Source: Mycolicibacterium lutetiense (GTDB taxonomy: Bacteria; Actinomycetota; Actinomycetes; Mycobacteriales; Mycobacteriaceae). From it: DNA of 64,000 bases. Location of the stretch: contig NZ_JAGIOP010000002.1 of assembly GCF_017876775.1 (NCBI RefSeq), forward strand, positions 744,001 through 808,000, in the 5' to 3' direction. The position numbers and the translations under genes were made by a program. This document shows positions 39,888 through 50,976 of the stretch, piece by piece. The notes beneath the pieces were generated by a model. That model worked only from the letters and a program-made list of their open reading frames with translations, had not been told where the DNA came from and did no database searches. Positions within the stretch are counted from its first letter, which is position 1. Each line of letters begins with the position of its first letter.

Positions 39888-39993
39888 TCTCAGAACTACT
39901 TAGTTAGACGAATGATATCCATGCCCTGTTGCACCCAAGCGCGTGGGACGCCGATGCGCAACCCTTATCCGCACATTGGTACGTACCGTCGCG

Positions 39994-41241
39994 TCACCCG
40001 TCGTGCGTGCCGAGGAACGCCCCGATCGCGTCCACGATACGGGTGGCCATCAGAGTCTTCGAACCGTGTTCCAATGCGGCCTCGGCGCCGTCGGCGCTCA
40101 GTAACCAACCGTCGTTGTGGTCCACCTCGAACGCACGGTTCTCCCCCACGGCATTCACCACCAGCAGGTCGCATCCCTTGCGCTGAAGTTTGGCCCTGGC
40201 GTGGAACAGCACGTCGCCATTGGCATCGCCGGTCTCGGCAGCGAAGCCGACAATGGCCCGCATGTTCGGCAACTGCCCCTCGGTCCGGGCGCGGACCGCT
40301 CCGGCGAGCACGTCATCGTTGCGGACGAGGTCGATGGAATTGGGCTCCGACGCGCTGCCCTTCTTCATCTTGCTGGTGGCCACCTGCGCAGGCCGGAAGT
40401 CCGCGACAGCCGCGGCCATCACCAAGACGTTCGATTCGGCCGCGTACTTGGACACCGCATCACGCAATTGCGCGGCTGACCCGATGTGCACGACGTCGAC
40501 GCCGGCCGGATCGACCAGACCGGCGGTATTTCCGGCGACAAGGGTCACCTCCGCGCCCCGCTGGGCCAGGACGCGGGCCACCGCGTATCCCTGCTTGCCG
40601 GAGCTGCGATTGCCGATGAACCGCACCGGGTCGATGGGCTCACGGGTCCCGCCGGCAGTCACCAGGGCCTTGACGCCGGCCAGGTCGTAGGGCAGGGCGT
40701 CGCCCCGCTCCAGCAGCACCTGCGCGAAAGTAGCGATCTCCTCGGCCTCAGGTAGGCGTCCGGCACCGCTGTCGGCGCCGGTGAGCCGTCCGGATGCGGG
40801 TTCCAACACCACCGCACCCCGGCGGCGCAAGGTGGCCACGTTGTCGACGGTGGCCGGGTGGAACCACATCTCGGTGTGCATCGCCGGGGCGAACAGCACC
40901 GGACATCGCGCCGTGAGCAGGGTGGCGGTCAGCAGGTCGTCGGCACGGCCGGCCACGGCACGCGCCAACAGGTCGGCAGTGGCGGGGGCCACCACGACGA
41001 GATCGGCCTCCTGCCCGATGCGGACATGCGGTACCTCGTGGACGTCGGTGAAGACGCCGGTGTGTACCGGATTGCCCGACAGGGCTTCGAAGGTGGCGGC
41101 GCCGACAAAGCGCAACGCCGACTCGGTCGGAAGTACCCGCACGGAGTGGCCCGCCTCGGTGAGTTGGCGTACCAGGGTGCACGCCTTGTAGGCGGCAATG
41201 CCGCCGGCGACACCGACGACAATTCGCTTACTGGCGCTCAC
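39994..41241 (-). CDS. coaBC: Bifunctional phosphopantothenoylcysteine decarboxylase / phosphopantothenate-cysteine ligase
   Basis: Two steps of coenzyme A synthesis. The N-terminal flavoprotein CoaC domain has GVAGGIAAYKACTLVRQL, PHVRIGQEADLVVVAPATAD and the active-site FAPAMHTEMW. The C-terminal CoaB domain begins about residue 190 with VTAGGTREPIDPVRFIGNRS and contains AAAVADFRP and IDLVRNDDVL. The 415-aa length is normal. GTG start at 41241, 18 bp downstream of rpoZ on the same strand; gmk-rpoZ-coaBC-metK is the conserved mycobacterial order. Confidence 0.97.
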   Translation of the reverse strand: MSASKRIVVGVAGGIAAYKACTLVRQLTEAGHSVRVLPTESALRFVGAATFEALSGNPVHTGVFTDVHEVPHVRIGQEADLVVVAPATADLLARAVAGRADDLLTATLLTARCPVLFAPAMHTEMWFHPATVDNVATLRRRGAVVLEPASGRLTGADSGAGRLPEAEEIATFAQVLLERGDALPYDLAGVKALVTAGGTREPIDPVRFIGNRSSGKQGYAVARVLAQRGAEVTLVAGNTAGLVDPAGVDVVHIGSAAQLRDAVSKYAAESNVLVMAAAVADFRPAQVATSKMKKGSASEPNSIDLVRNDDVLAGAVRARTEGQLPNMRAIVGFAAETGDANGDVLFHARAKLQRKGCDLLVVNAVGENRAFEVDHNDGWLLSADGAEAALEHGSKTLMATRIVDAIGAFLGTHDG

Positions 41242-41259
41242 GTGCCGGCCCGGCCTGTG

Positions 41260-41580
41260 CTACTCGCCGCCCTCGGTGTGCTCGAGCAGGTCCTCGTGGA
41301 TCTCCCGCATCGCGATCGACAGCGGCTTCTCCTGCAGACCGGGCTCGACCAAGGGGCCGACGTACTCAAGAATGCCGTCGCCGAGCTGGTTGTAGTAATC
41401 GTTGATCTGTCGCGCCCGCTTGGCGGCGTAGATCACCAGCGCGTACTTGCTCGACGCGCGGTCCAGCAACTCGTCGATGGGCGGGTTGGTGATGCCCAGC
41501 GGCGTGTCGTAGGCGCTGGCGACGGACGAATCGATGTCGTCCGCAGCGGCCAGCTGCGCATCGGCGTGCGGGGTGCTCAC
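41260..41580 (-). CDS. rpoZ: RNA polymerase omega subunit
   Basis: A 106-aa subunit that helps fold and assemble beta-prime. Conserved omega features: [40 protein letters not shown] and the acidic C-terminus. GTG start at 41580. It lies between gmk and coaBC. Confidence 0.96.
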   Translation of the reverse strand: MSTPHADAQLAAADDIDSSVASAYDTPLGITNPPIDELLDRASSKYALVIYAAKRARQINDYYNQLGDGILEYVGPLVEPGLQEKPLSIAMREIHEDLLEHTEGGE

Positions 41581-41671
41581 GAAAAAGTCTCCTGGCGGTT
41601 GCGTGAATGCGGTTACTGAACAGCCTGCTGGTGGCTCGCGGATCCGATCGCGCCGGTCCCGCCACGATGAG

Positions 41672-42265
41672 TCAGCGGCTGTGCACCAGCAAGGATACCA
41701 ATTCAGCGCATGCGGTATCCAACTGGCGGTTCACCACAACCTGGTCAAAGTCCGATTTTGCGGCCATTTCGGCCCGCGCCGTCTCCAAACGCCTGGCCAT
41801 GACCTCGGGCGTCTCGGTGCCTCGGCCGGACAACCGGGCGACCAGTTCATCCCAACTCGGCGGCGCCAGGAACACCGACACCACCTCGGGCATGGCCTGC
41901 TTGACGGCCCGCGCCCCGGCCAGATCCACCTCGATCAGCACCGGGCGCCCGGCACGGGTGGCATCCCGAACCGGCTGGGCCGGCGTCCCCGAGCGTTGCA
42001 AACCGCCGTGGATATCGGCCCATTCGAGCAGCTCACCGTCATCGATGAGCTGCTGAAACTGCTCTTTGGACACGAATGTGTAGTCGACGCCGTCGACCTC
42101 GCCCGGTCGCGGTGCCCTGGTCGTGACCGAGACGGAGAAAAATAGGTCGGGAAGCCGCTCCCTCAGACAGCGGACCACAGTGGACTTCCCGACGGCGGAG
42201 GGGCCGGACAACACGACGACCGGAGCCGTCGCTGTGTGTTGCCCAGCCCCTCTACCAGCGCTCAA
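41672..42265 (-). CDS. gmk: Guanylate kinase
   Basis: Phosphorylates GMP to GDP with ATP. The 197 aa show the P-loop [14 protein letters not shown], the GMP-binding [19 protein letters not shown] and the DLAGARAVK block. The apparent start is TTG 42265, 11 bp after mihF, with AGAGG upstream; no ATG or GTG in frame gives a complete N-terminus. Confidence 0.95.
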   Translation of the reverse strand: MSAGRGAGQHTATAPVVVLSGPSAVGKSTVVRCLRERLPDLFFSVSVTTRAPRPGEVDGVDYTFVSKEQFQQLIDDGELLEWADIHGGLQRSGTPAQPVRDATRAGRPVLIEVDLAGARAVKQAMPEVVSVFLAPPSWDELVARLSGRGTETPEVMARRLETARAEMAAKSDFDQVVVNRQLDTACAELVSLLVHSR

Positions 42266-42276
42266 TGCGGAAGCCT

Positions 42277-42591
42277 CTACTGGTCGAACTTCTCCAGGAG
42301 GGCCTTGCGCTGACGATCGCCGAGGCCGCGCAGACGGCGCGTCGGGGCGATCTCCAGCTCGGTCATGATTTCCTGCGCCTTGACCTTGCCGACCTTGGGC
42401 AGGGCTTCCAGCAGTGCGGAAACCTTCATCTTGCCCAAGACCTCATCGGTCTCGGCGTCGGTAAGCACCTGCTTGAGGTTGGTGCCGCCGCGCTTGAGCC
42501 GATCTTTGAGCTCGGCACGAATACGACGTGCGGCAGCAGCCTTCTCCAACGCTGCCGCGCGCTGCTCGTCGGTCAACTGGGGAAGTGCCAC
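42277..42591 (-). CDS. mihF: Mycobacterial integration host factor
   Basis: A 104-aa nucleoid-associated, DNA-bending protein, essential in mycobacteria and also a host factor for phage L5 integration. The core [40 protein letters not shown] and [20 protein letters not shown] (a helix-two-turn-helix-like part) and the basic C-terminus [20 protein letters not shown] are typical. GTG start with GGAGGAAA. First gene before gmk. Confidence 0.96.
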   Translation of the reverse strand: MALPQLTDEQRAAALEKAAAARRIRAELKDRLKRGGTNLKQVLTDAETDEVLGKMKVSALLEALPKVGKVKAQEIMTELEIAPTRRLRGLGDRQRKALLEKFDQ

Positions 42592-43219
42592 GGTTTCCTC
42601 CGTCTCCTGGCGTTTTCTCTTCGGCCATCACTTGTTTTTTACGGCTGGAGTGCAAACCAGCCAGCGACGACGAACCTACCCACGCTGGCCGACTAACGCT
42701 AACCCCACCCCCTGGTAACGGCGCTAAAAGCCCAGCGTGTAGTGCGCTCCGGCAGCCTGCGGATTTTCCCCGAATCGGTCGCCCAGCATCGCCCACGACG
42801 CCGCATCGAACCGGATATTCCTGCATGTCAATGCTTTTCGAGCCACAGACAGCTAACTACCGTGGCCACTGACACCGGTGGGGGCACCCCCGGACCTGGT
42901 TACCACCGGGTATTCGAGAAAATTTTCGCTGGTCACGGCGTGTCGGGCGTGTCGTGGCAGCGACGCACACATCAATTGAGGCTCCGTTGATACGCCTCAC
43001 ACGCTCGACTTATGCAGCCAAAGCCCCGGATCGGGCCCATAACTGACGCTCGTGCAGATATATCTGCAACTTTCTGGTGTTTGCGCTGCGCAACGGGGCT
43101 ACCGGGCGGGCGCCTAAGGCAAACACATGGCTGCCATAGCCAATACATAGACGACCTTCATAGCCTGCTGTGGTCGGGGATCACTGAGTGACACTGACTC
43201 TCCCGAAGGGAAGCTAAAA
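42592..43219. other. 628-bp divergent intergenic region
   Basis: Lies between mihF (leftward) and the Gly/Pro-rich exported protein (rightward), so it must hold both promoters. It contains an exact palindrome at 43053-43068. No gene could be supported: the short frames here lack ribosome-binding sites and protein-like composition. In M. tuberculosis the corresponding interval carries PE15 and PPE20, which are absent. Confidence 0.6.
43053..43068. promoter_or_regulatory. Perfect 16-bp palindrome
   Basis: TGCAGATATATCTGCA is its own reverse complement. It lies about 150 bp upstream of the Gly/Pro-rich exported protein and could be the site of a dimeric regulator. No identity is assigned. Confidence 0.45.
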
Positions 43220-43633
43220 ATGAATTTCAAGCGCCTGACCAGCAGGTCCGTGATGATGGCCGCTCTCGGTGCGGCGGCTTTGACCGCAGGTATCGGCCTT
43301 GCCAACGCGCAACCTGGACCGCCATGCCCCATGGGCACCTGCCAGGGGCCCGGCGGACCCGGTGGAGGTCCCGGCGACCGCGGGCCAGGTGGCCCCGGCC
43401 GACCCGGTGACCGCGGCCCAGAAGGACCTGGATGGCCAGGTGGCCCGGGAGGCCCCGGTGACCACGGCCAGCACTGGGGCCCGCCTCCCCCAGGCCTCGC
43501 CTGGCGCGGCATGGACCAGGGCCGATTCGACCACCAGCCGTTCAGCTACAACGGCAGTTGGGTGACACCGATCTTCGATCCGGGCTACAACGCGTGGGGC
43601 TTCTGGTTCTTCGGAATCTGGATTCCGTTGTGA
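43220..43633 (+). CDS. Exported Gly/Pro-rich protein
   Basis: A 137-aa secreted protein. Signal peptide MNFKRLTSRSVMMAALGAAA with a cut after residue 30 (LANA). Then a collagen-like stretch of Gly-Pro-Gly and Gly-Asp-Arg-Gly repeats (about residues 35-90), and a conserved-looking end FSYNGSWVTPIFDPGYNAWG and FWFFGIWIPL. ATG 43220 with GAAGGGAAG upstream. Mycobacteria carry a family of small exported Pro-rich proteins like this; function unknown. Confidence 0.82.
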   Translation: MNFKRLTSRSVMMAALGAAALTAGIGLANAQPGPPCPMGTCQGPGGPGGGPGDRGPGGPGRPGDRGPEGPGWPGGPGGPGDHGQHWGPPPPGLAWRGMDQGRFDHQPFSYNGSWVTPIFDPGYNAWGFWFFGIWIPL

Positions 43634-43809
43634 TTCGCTCGACCGCAGTACACCTGGCTGCGCATTGACCACATTGGTTGGGAGCAAGCGCTTCTCGACC
43701 CTCTCACCGTTTTCTACGCCTGGGTCGTGGTAGCTCGCTTGAAACCACCTCGGCGAGCACGACCAAGGTGTGGAAAACGATGCAGGAAGGCCCGAACGCT
43801 TCGTAGCCG

Positions 43810-44622
43810 TCAGGCGAGATAGGCGACCTCGTCGCGGAGGCGTTCGGCCGCCGCGCGCACCTCGGCTACCGCCGGGCCCGCCCGGAGCACCTCACGCGAG
43901 ACCGTGGGCAGCACCAATTCGGCCCCTCCGAACCCGCCCAGTGCGTCGGCACGCCCACCTTGGGCCCCGACACCGGGCACCAGCACCGGCCCACCCAGCG
44001 CGCTGAGATCGGGCAGTTCGGTCACCGTCGCCCCGACCACCACACCGACCGAGCCGGTGGGTGTGCCTGCGGCTCGATTGACGGAGGCCACATCGTCGAC
44101 GACGGACTGCGCCACGGTGCGTGACCCGGCCATCGCGCGCTGCACACTGGCCCCCTCCGGGTTGGAGGTGGCGGCCAGCACGAACACTCCACGACCGTTT
44201 GCCGCGGCGACGTCCAGCAGGGGCTGCAACGAACCGAAACCCAGATACGGCGACGCGGTCACGGCGTCGGCCGCCAGCGGTGAATCTCCGGCCCAGGCCG
44301 CCGCGTAGGCAGCCATCGTCGAGCCGATATCCCCACGCTTGGCGTCTGCCAGCACCAATACTCCGGCCTCGCGCAGCGCCGACATCGTGCGTTCCAGCAC
44401 CGCAAAACCCGCTGAGCCGTAGGCCTCGAAGAACGCCACCTGCGGCTTGACCATCGCGAATCCGGCGAACGCCGTCACACAGATGTCGCTGAACGCGGCC
44501 AGACCGTCAGCGTCGGTGGAGAGACCCCACGCCCGCAGCAGTTCGGGATGCGGATCGATGCCGGGGCACAGCGGCCCCCGCTCCGATACTGCGGCGGCCA
44601 ACCGTTGCCCGAAAGCGTCCAT
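43810..44622 (-). CDS. pyrF: Orotidine 5'-phosphate decarboxylase
   Basis: Last step of UMP synthesis. ATG 44622 ([20 protein letters not shown]) lies 2 bp after the carB stop; the longer upstream frame is unlikely. Features: [24 protein letters not shown] and the catalytic [17 protein letters not shown] with the Asp/Lys/Asp set. The 270-aa length and lack of the short-type motif put it in the longer, actinobacterial OMPdecase type. Confidence 0.97.
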   Translation of the reverse strand: MDAFGQRLAAAVSERGPLCPGIDPHPELLRAWGLSTDADGLAAFSDICVTAFAGFAMVKPQVAFFEAYGSAGFAVLERTMSALREAGVLVLADAKRGDIGSTMAAYAAAWAGDSPLAADAVTASPYLGFGSLQPLLDVAAANGRGVFVLAATSNPEGASVQRAMAGSRTVAQSVVDDVASVNRAAGTPTGSVGVVVGATVTELPDLSALGGPVLVPGVGAQGGRADALGGFGGAELVLPTVSREVLRAGPAVAEVRAAAERLRDEVAYLA

Positions 44623-44624
44623 CG

Positions 44625-47600
44625 TCAGCGCGATTCCAGCTCGCTGTGCAGCTCCTGTAGTGACATCACACCGATGTCGCCGCGGATGGCCGCCTCGATG
44701 CCCTGCACCGCAGCCGAGGCGCCCTGCACCGTCGTCACGCACGGGATGTTCATCGACACTGCGGCCGAACGGATCTCGTAACCGTCGACACGCGGCCCGG
44801 CATTTCCGTACGGCGTATTGATCACCATGTCGACCTCGCCTGCCTTGATGGCGTCGACGGAGGACGGCAGGGGACGGTCGTCGCCTCCACTCGGCTGTTC
44901 TGAGTGCTTGCGCACCTCGTCGCAGGGAATACCGTTGCGACGCAACATCTCTGCGGTACCCTCGGTGGCCAGCACCCGGAATCCGAGATCAGCCAGCCGC
45001 TTGACCGGGAACACCAGCGAACGCTTGTCGCGGTTGGCCACCGACACGAAGACGGTTCCCGAGGTCGGCAGCGACCCATAGGCCGCGGTCTGGCTCTTGG
45101 CGAACGCGGTACCGAAGTCGTGGTCGATACCCATCACCTCGCCGGTCGACTTCATCTCCGGTCCCAGCAGCGAGTCGACCTGGGCACCGTCAGCCCGGCG
45201 GAACCGGTGGAACGGCAGCACGGCTTCCTTGACCGCCACCGGGGCGTTGCGGGCGATGGCCGCCCCGTCGCCGGTCTTGTTCAGAAGACCCTCGGCACGC
45301 AACTCGGCGATGGTGGCGCCCAGCATCACCCGGGCACAGGCCTTGGCCAGCGGCACCGCGGTGGCCTTGGACACGAACGGCACCGTACGGCTGGCGCGCG
45401 GGTTGGCCTCCAACACGTAGAGCACATCGTCCTTGAGTGCGTATTGGACGTTGAGCAGACCTACCACGCCGATGCCGTGGGCAATGGCCTCGGTCGCGCG
45501 GCGCACCGCTTCGATGTCGCTGCGGCCCAACGTCACCGGGGGCAGCGCGCATGCCGAGTCGCCGGAGTGGATACCGGCCTCCTCGATGTGCTCCATGATG
45601 CCGCCGATGTACACCTCGTTGCCGTCACACAGCGCGTCGACGTCGATCTCGATCGCGTCCTCAAGGAACCGGTCGACCAGCACCGGGTGTTCCGGGGACA
45701 GCTGGGTGGCACGGGTGATGTAGCCCTCCAGGGTGGCCTCGTCGTAGACGATCTCCATGCCGCGACCGCCCAGCACGTACGACGGGCGCACCAGCACGGG
45801 GTAACCGATGTCGGAGGCGATCCGCCGGGCCTGCTCGAAGCTGGTGGCGGTACCGAACTTCGGGGCCGGCAGTCCGGCGTTGACCAGAACCTCGCCGAAA
45901 AGTCCGCGGTCCTCGGCCAGGTCGATGGCGTCGGGCCCGGTGCCCACAATCGGGACTCCCGCGTCTTCTAGGCGCTTGGCCAGGCCCAGCGGCGTCTGGC
46001 CGCCGAGCTGCACGATCACCCCGGCGACGCCGGGACCGGTTCCGTCCTCGCCCTTACCCGAGGCGTCCTCTGCGTGGTAGACCTCCAGCACGTCCTCGAA
46101 CGTGAGCGGCTCGAAGTACAACCGGTCGGCAGTGTCGTAGTCGGTGGACACCGTCTCGGGGTTGCAGTTGACCATCACGGTTTCGAACCCGACCGCACTG
46201 AGCGTGGTCGCGGCATGCACACAGCTGTAATCGAATTCGATGCCCTGGCCGATCCGGTTCGGCCCCGAACCCAGGATCAACACCTTGGGCTTCTCGGTCT
46301 GCGGGGCCACTTCGGTCTCGGCGGCGGGGTCGAGCTCGTAGCTGCTGTAGTGGTACGGCGTCTTGGCGTCGAACTCGGCCGCGCAGGTGTCGACGGTCTT
46401 GTACACCGGGTGGATGTCGAGCCGGCGACGCAGCGCCCGCACCCCCGACTCGCCGGCCAGTTCCGGTCGCAACGCGGCGACCTGACGGTCCGAGAGCCCG
46501 CTGTGCTTGGCCCGCCGCAGCAGCTCGGCATCAAGCACCGGCGCTTCGAGCAGTTCGGCGCGCAGCGCGACCAGACCGGCGATCTGCTCGATGAACCACG
46601 GGTCGACGCCGGAGGCCTCGGCCACCTGCTCGACGCTGGCCCCCAGCCGCAGTGCATGTTCGATGTCGTAGAGCCTGCCGTCGACCGCGGTGCGCAGACC
46701 GGTCAACAGCTGGTCGACCGTCAGATCGGGATCCGGGCCGGTCCAGAATCCGGCCCGGCTGGTCTCCAGCGACCGCATCACCTTGCCGAGCGCTTCGATG
46801 AAGTTGCGGCCCAACGACATCGCCTCACCGACCGACTTCATCGTGGTGGTCAGCGTGGCGTCGGCGCCGGGGAACTTCTCGAAGGCGAACCGCGGCGCCT
46901 TGACGACGACGTAGTCCAATGTGGGCTCGAAGCAGGCCGGGGTTTCCTTCGTGATGTCGTTGACGATCTCGTCGAGGGTGTAGCCGATGGCCAGCTTCGC
47001 GGCGATCTTGGCGATCGGGAAGCCCGTCGCCTTCGAGGCCAGCGCACTCGACCGCGACACACGTGGGTTCATCTCGATGACGATCAGGCGACCGTCGCGT
47101 GGGTTGATCGCGAACTGGATGTTGCAGCCACCCGTGTCCACACCCACTTCGCGCAGGATGGCGATGCCGAGATCGCGCATGATCTGGTACTCGCGGTCGG
47201 TCAGCGTCATCGCCGGGGCGACGGTCACCGAGTCACCGGTGTGCACGCCCATCGGGTCGAAGTTCTCGATCGAGCAGACCACCACCACGTTGTCGCGGTG
47301 GTCGCGCATCAGCTCGAGCTCGAATTCCTTCCAGCCATAGATCGATTCCTCGATGAGCACGTTCGCGGTCGGCGAGGCAGCCAGGCCCTCACCGGCCATC
47401 CGCTCGACGTCCTCGGCCGAGTACGCCATGCCCGAGCCCAGCCCGCCCATGGTGAAGGACGGACGCACCACGACGGGCAGGCCCAGCTCGCCGACCGTCT
47501 CACGGACCTCGTCCATCGTGAAGCAGACTCGCGACTTCGCGGACTCGCCACCGACCTTGGCGACGATGTCCTTGAACTTCTGCCGGTCCTCACCGCGCTG

Positions 47601-47984
47601 GATCGCGTCGAAATCGGCGCCGATCATCTCGACGCCGTAGCGCTCCAGGATGCCCTGGTCGTGCAGGGCGACGGCGGTGTTCAGCGCGGTCTGTCCACCC
47701 AGGGTGGCCAGCACGGCGTCGATCTTGTTGCCCCGCTCGGCCTGCTGGGCCAGGACCTTCTCCACGAACGCCGCGGTGATCGGCTCGACGTAGGTGTGGT
47801 CGGCGTACTCCGGATCCGTCATGATCGTCGCCGGATTCGAGTTGATCAGGCTGACCTGCAGGCCCTCGGCGCGCAGCACGCGGCAGGCCTGAGTGCCCGA
47901 ATAGTCGAACTCACAGGCCTGGCCGATGACGATCGGGCCGGACCCGATCACCAGCACGTGCTTGAGATCTGAGCGACGTGGCAT
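44625..47984 (-). CDS. carB: Carbamoyl-phosphate synthase large subunit
   Basis: Makes carbamoyl phosphate from ammonia, bicarbonate and two ATP. The 1119 aa contain two ATP-grasp halves: the first from [20 protein letters not shown], the second beginning near [20 protein letters not shown]. The C-terminal MGS-like allosteric domain ([40 protein letters not shown]) binds regulators such as UMP. ATG 47984 directly abuts the carA stop. Length and domain order are complete. Confidence 0.98.
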   Translation of the reverse strand: MPRRSDLKHVLVIGSGPIVIGQACEFDYSGTQACRVLRAEGLQVSLINSNPATIMTDPEYADHTYVEPITAAFVEKVLAQQAERGNKIDAVLATLGGQTALNTAVALHDQGILERYGVEMIGADFDAIQRGEDRQKFKDIVAKVGGESAKSRVCFTMDEVRETVGELGLPVVVRPSFTMGGLGSGMAYSAEDVERMAGEGLAASPTANVLIEESIYGWKEFELELMRDHRDNVVVVCSIENFDPMGVHTGDSVTVAPAMTLTDREYQIMRDLGIAILREVGVDTGGCNIQFAINPRDGRLIVIEMNPRVSRSSALASKATGFPIAKIAAKLAIGYTLDEIVNDITKETPACFEPTLDYVVVKAPRFAFEKFPGADATLTTTMKSVGEAMSLGRNFIEALGKVMRSLETSRAGFWTGPDPDLTVDQLLTGLRTAVDGRLYDIEHALRLGASVEQVAEASGVDPWFIEQIAGLVALRAELLEAPVLDAELLRRAKHSGLSDRQVAALRPELAGESGVRALRRRLDIHPVYKTVDTCAAEFDAKTPYHYSSYELDPAAETEVAPQTEKPKVLILGSGPNRIGQGIEFDYSCVHAATTLSAVGFETVMVNCNPETVSTDYDTADRLYFEPLTFEDVLEVYHAEDASGKGEDGTGPGVAGVIVQLGGQTPLGLAKRLEDAGVPIVGTGPDAIDLAEDRGLFGEVLVNAGLPAPKFGTATSFEQARRIASDIGYPVLVRPSYVLGGRGMEIVYDEATLEGYITRATQLSPEHPVLVDRFLEDAIEIDVDALCDGNEVYIGGIMEHIEEAGIHSGDSACALPPVTLGRSDIEAVRRATEAIAHGIGVVGLLNVQYALKDDVLYVLEANPRASRTVPFVSKATAVPLAKACARVMLGATIAELRAEGLLNKTGDGAAIARNAPVAVKEAVLPFHRFRRADGAQVDSLLGPEMKSTGEVMGIDHDFGTAFAKSQTAAYGSLPTSGTVFVSVANRDKRSLVFPVKRLADLGFRVLATEGTAEMLRRNGIPCDEVRKHSEQPSGGDDRPLPSSVDAIKAGEVDMVINTPYGNAGPRVDGYEIRSAAVSMNIPCVTTVQGASAAVQGIEAAIRGDIGVMSLQELHSELESR

Positions 47985-49121
47985 TTACTTCTCTCCTGCC
48001 ATCAGGTCGACGAACTGGTCGAACAGGTATTCCGCGTCGTGTGGTCCGGCCGCGGCTTCCGGGTGGTACTGGACCGAGAACGCTCGCCCGTCGGCCAGTC
48101 GGATGCCTTCCACCACACCGTCGTTGGCGCAGGTATGGCTGACCTCGGCGGTGCCGAAGGGCGTGTCGAACTGCTCCCCCGCTTCACCTTCCAGGGCGAA
48201 ACCGTGGTTCTGGGCGGTGATCGCGACCCGCCCGGTGATGTGGTCGATCACCGGGATGTTGATGCCACGGTGGCCGAACACCATCTTGTAGGTGGACCGA
48301 CCCAGGGCGCGGCCCAGGATCTGGTTACCGAAGCAGATGCCGAACAACGGGATTCCGGCGCCAAGGACCTCACGGGTCACCGCCACGATCTGGTCGGCGG
48401 TCGCCGGATCACCGGGGCCGTTGGACAGGAACACCCCGTCCGGCTTGAGGTCGGCGATCTGATCGAAGGTCGCCGATGACGGCAGCACGTGGCTGCGGAT
48501 CCCGCGCCGGGCGAAGTTGCGCGGCGTGTTCGTCTTGATGCCCAGGTCGATCGCTGCGACGGTGAACCGGTGGCCGCCTTCGGGTTCCACAACGTACGGG
48601 CTCCCCGTGCTGACCTGCCCGGCCAGGTCGGCGCCCAGCATCGAAGGCTGGTCGAGAACTCGGGCCACCAGCTCGTCTGTCGCGGCTAACGCGTCGCCGG
48701 AGAACACCCCGGCCTTCATCGACCCGCGGGTACGCAGGTGGCGCACCACCGCCCGGGTGTCGATTCCCGCGATGCCCACGATGCCCTGGCGGATCAACTC
48801 GTCGTCGAGCGTCCCACTGGCACGCCAGTTCGATGCCCGCGGCGAGGGGTCACGCACGGCGTACCCGGCCACCCAGATCTTGTCGTCGCGGCTTTCGCCG
48901 TCCTCGGTGTTCCAGCCGGTGTTGCCGATCTGCGGTGCCGTGGCGACCACGATCTGGCCGTGGTAGCTGGGGTCGGTGAGCGTTTCCTGGTAGCCCGACA
49001 TGCCGGTGGAGAACACCGCTTCACCGAGGGTCTGCCCGACCGCTCCGAAGGTGGTGCCGGTGAAGACGCGTCCGTCCTCAAGTACCAGGACCGCCTTCTC
49101 ATTGCTCTTGTTGCTCGTCAT
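47985..49121 (-). CDS. carA: Carbamoyl-phosphate synthase small subunit (glutaminase)
   Basis: Hydrolyses glutamine and channels ammonia to CarB. ATG 49121 ([20 protein letters not shown]) is chosen; it overlaps the stop of the Rv1382-like gene. The N-terminal domain carries [20 protein letters not shown] and the class I amidotransferase domain the nucleophile Cys263 in [14 protein letters not shown], with the His/Glu pair near [13 protein letters not shown]. 378 aa, normal. Confidence 0.98.
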   Translation of the reverse strand: MTSNKSNEKAVLVLEDGRVFTGTTFGAVGQTLGEAVFSTGMSGYQETLTDPSYHGQIVVATAPQIGNTGWNTEDGESRDDKIWVAGYAVRDPSPRASNWRASGTLDDELIRQGIVGIAGIDTRAVVRHLRTRGSMKAGVFSGDALAATDELVARVLDQPSMLGADLAGQVSTGSPYVVEPEGGHRFTVAAIDLGIKTNTPRNFARRGIRSHVLPSSATFDQIADLKPDGVFLSNGPGDPATADQIVAVTREVLGAGIPLFGICFGNQILGRALGRSTYKMVFGHRGINIPVIDHITGRVAITAQNHGFALEGEAGEQFDTPFGTAEVSHTCANDGVVEGIRLADGRAFSVQYHPEAAAGPHDAEYLFDQFVDLMAGEK

Positions 49122-49618
49122 TCGTCTTCCTCCAGCCAGCGGTCGTACTCTGCGCGATTGTCGGCGCGGAACCCGGTGTCGATCTCGGTGCCCGAAGGCA
49201 GCCGCCACCTGATGGCCAGAATTCCGTCGTAAGTCAGTGCCTTGCCTGCGATTCCGCGCTCGGTCCTGATCGCGGTGACCGACTCGGCGGGAATCCAGAC
49301 CGGGCCGGCCCCGCTGCGCTGCAACATGATTCCCTCGGGGTAGCGGGTCAGCACGGCCTTGGCCCGGAAGCCCAGGCTGCCCGCGGCCACCTTGTCGTTC
49401 CAGTGCGGCACCACCGTGCTGCCGACGTACATGCCCTTCATCGGCGGGATGATCGACGCGCTGACGGTGTCGGGCAGGGCCGGTAGGTTGCCGATCAGTT
49501 CGGCCTGGCGCTGGGCCCGATGCAACCAGCCGCGCATCATCTGGCGGATCAGGAACGCGATCAGCACGGCCAGCAGGCCGGCCAGTATCAGCGATGCGAT
49601 CAGGGTGGGGGTGTTCAC
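49118..49618 (-). CDS. Membrane-anchored protein, Rv1382-like
   Basis: A 166-aa protein with one N-terminal helix ([20 protein letters not shown]) and a cytoplasmic domain ([52 protein letters not shown] end). It always sits between pyrC and carA in mycobacteria; no role in pyrimidine synthesis is known. GTG start overlapping the pyrC stop, and its own stop overlaps carA. Confidence 0.88.
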   Translation of the reverse strand: MNTPTLIASLILAGLLAVLIAFLIRQMMRGWLHRAQRQAELIGNLPALPDTVSASIIPPMKGMYVGSTVVPHWNDKVAAGSLGFRAKAVLTRYPEGIMLQRSGAGPVWIPAESVTAIRTERGIAGKALTYDGILAIRWRLPSGTEIDTGFRADNRAEYDRWLEEDE

Positions 49619-50976
49619 AGCGCTGACCCCCGGGTCGCTGTGCTCCTGCCCGCCGAAGCGGATCCCGACTTCCCGTGCAGCGCGGTGATCTTGCCGCGCA
49701 GCAGCGTGGCGGTGACCGTCGCCGGCAGAGTCATCGACTCGAAGGGCGTGTTGTCCGACCGGCTTGCCAGCCCGTCACCTTCGACCGTCCAGCTCGCGTC
49801 GGGATCGATCACCGTGAGGTTGGCGGGCTCGCCCACCTCCAGCGGCCGGCCCTGATCGGGCAGGCCGACGATGGCGGCCGGTGCCTCGCTCATCACCTTG
49901 GCCACGCCGCGCCAGGTCAGCAGACCGGGACGCACCATGGTCTCGGCTACCACCGACAGCGCGGTCTGCAGGCCGAGCATGCCCGGGCGGGCGACCGAGA
50001 ATTCGCAGCACTTCTCGTGCTCGGCATGCGGTGCGTGATCGGTGGCGACACAGTCGATCACCCCGTCGGCCAAGGCCTGACGCAGGGCCTCGGCGTCGCT
50101 GGATTCCCGCAGCGGCGGGTTGACCCGGTTACGTCCGTCGTAGCTGGCCAACCGGCCGTCATCGAGCAGCAGGTGGTGCGGGGTCACCTCGGCGGTGATC
50201 GAAATACCCTGCGCTTTGGCCCATTTCAGCAATTCCACGGTGCCGGCGGTTGACGCGTGGCAGATGTGCACCCGAGCACCGGCATCGCGGGCCAGGATCG
50301 CGTCGCGCGCGACGATCGACTCCTCGGCCGCGCGAGGCCAACCTGCCAAGCCCAGCCGGGCGGCGGTGGGCCCTTCATGGGCAACCGCGCCGACGGTCAG
50401 CCGCGGCTCTTCGGCGTGCTGGGCGATGAGCACGCCGAGTCCGGTGGCGTATTCCAGCGCCCGCCGCATCACCAGCGGGTCATCGACGCACAGACCGTCG
50501 TCGGAGAACATCCGCACCTGGCCGACACCATCGGCCATCAAGCCCATCTCGGTGAGCTGCTTACCTTCCAGGCCCACCGTGACCGCACCGACCGGATGCA
50601 CGTCGACCAGGCCCACCTGCTGGCCACGGTTCCAGACGTGGTCGGTGACCACGGCGGAATCGGCGACAGGATCGGTGTTGGCCATCGCGAACACGGCGGT
50701 GTAGCCACCGAGGGCCGCTGCCGCCGAACCGGTTTCGATGTCCTCGGCGTACTCGCGGCCCGGCTCGCGCAGATGGGTGTGCAGGTCGACGAAGCCCGGC
50801 AGCAGCACGTGGCCGGCGGCGTCGATCACCTCGGCATCATCGGGAAGACCAAGGGCGGAACCGATCTCGGCAATCTGCCCGTCGGCGATCAACACGTCGA
50901 GCGCGTCGCCCTCACCGTAGAGGCGCACACCGCGAATGAGCACCGGCGGATTCGAGTCTGCGATGTGTTTCGTCAT
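49615..50976 (-). CDS. pyrC: Dihydroorotase
   Basis: Cyclises carbamoyl aspartate to dihydroorotate. The 453 aa contain the zinc-binding [10 protein letters not shown], the HICHASTAG block and the metal- and catalysis-related [12 protein letters not shown]. This is the type I, amidohydrolase form. The C-terminal extension ([19 protein letters not shown]) is Ser/Ala-rich. ATG overlaps the pyrB stop by 4 bases. Confidence 0.97.
   Translation of the reverse strand: MTKHIADSNPPVLIRGVRLYGEGDALDVLIADGQIAEIGSALGLPDDAEVIDAAGHVLLPGFVDLHTHLREPGREYAEDIETGSAAAALGGYTAVFAMANTDPVADSAVVTDHVWNRGQQVGLVDVHPVGAVTVGLEGKQLTEMGLMADGVGQVRMFSDDGLCVDDPLVMRRALEYATGLGVLIAQHAEEPRLTVGAVAHEGPTAARLGLAGWPRAAEESIVARDAILARDAGARVHICHASTAGTVELLKWAKAQGISITAEVTPHHLLLDDGRLASYDGRNRVNPPLRESSDAEALRQALADGVIDCVATDHAPHAEHEKCCEFSVARPGMLGLQTALSVVAETMVRPGLLTWRGVAKVMSEAPAAIVGLPDQGRPLEVGEPANLTVIDPDASWTVEGDGLASRSDNTPFESMTLPATVTATLLRGKITALHGKSGSASAGRSTATRGSAL

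Noticed and set aside
39848..39993. SAM riboswitch upstream of metK
   Set aside because: Only a simple AT-rich palindrome is present; the multi-helix core of known SAM classes is missing.
43320..43480. Short GC repeats as a CRISPR or satellite array
   Set aside because: These are the Gly/Pro codons of the exported protein, imperfect and in frame; no spacers, no cas genes.
46074..47972. Open 632-codon frame on the + strand opposite carB
   Set aside because: Antisense shadow of a high-GC gene: Arg/His/Asp/Gly-rich translation, no ribosome site, and the opposite strand is a complete CarB.
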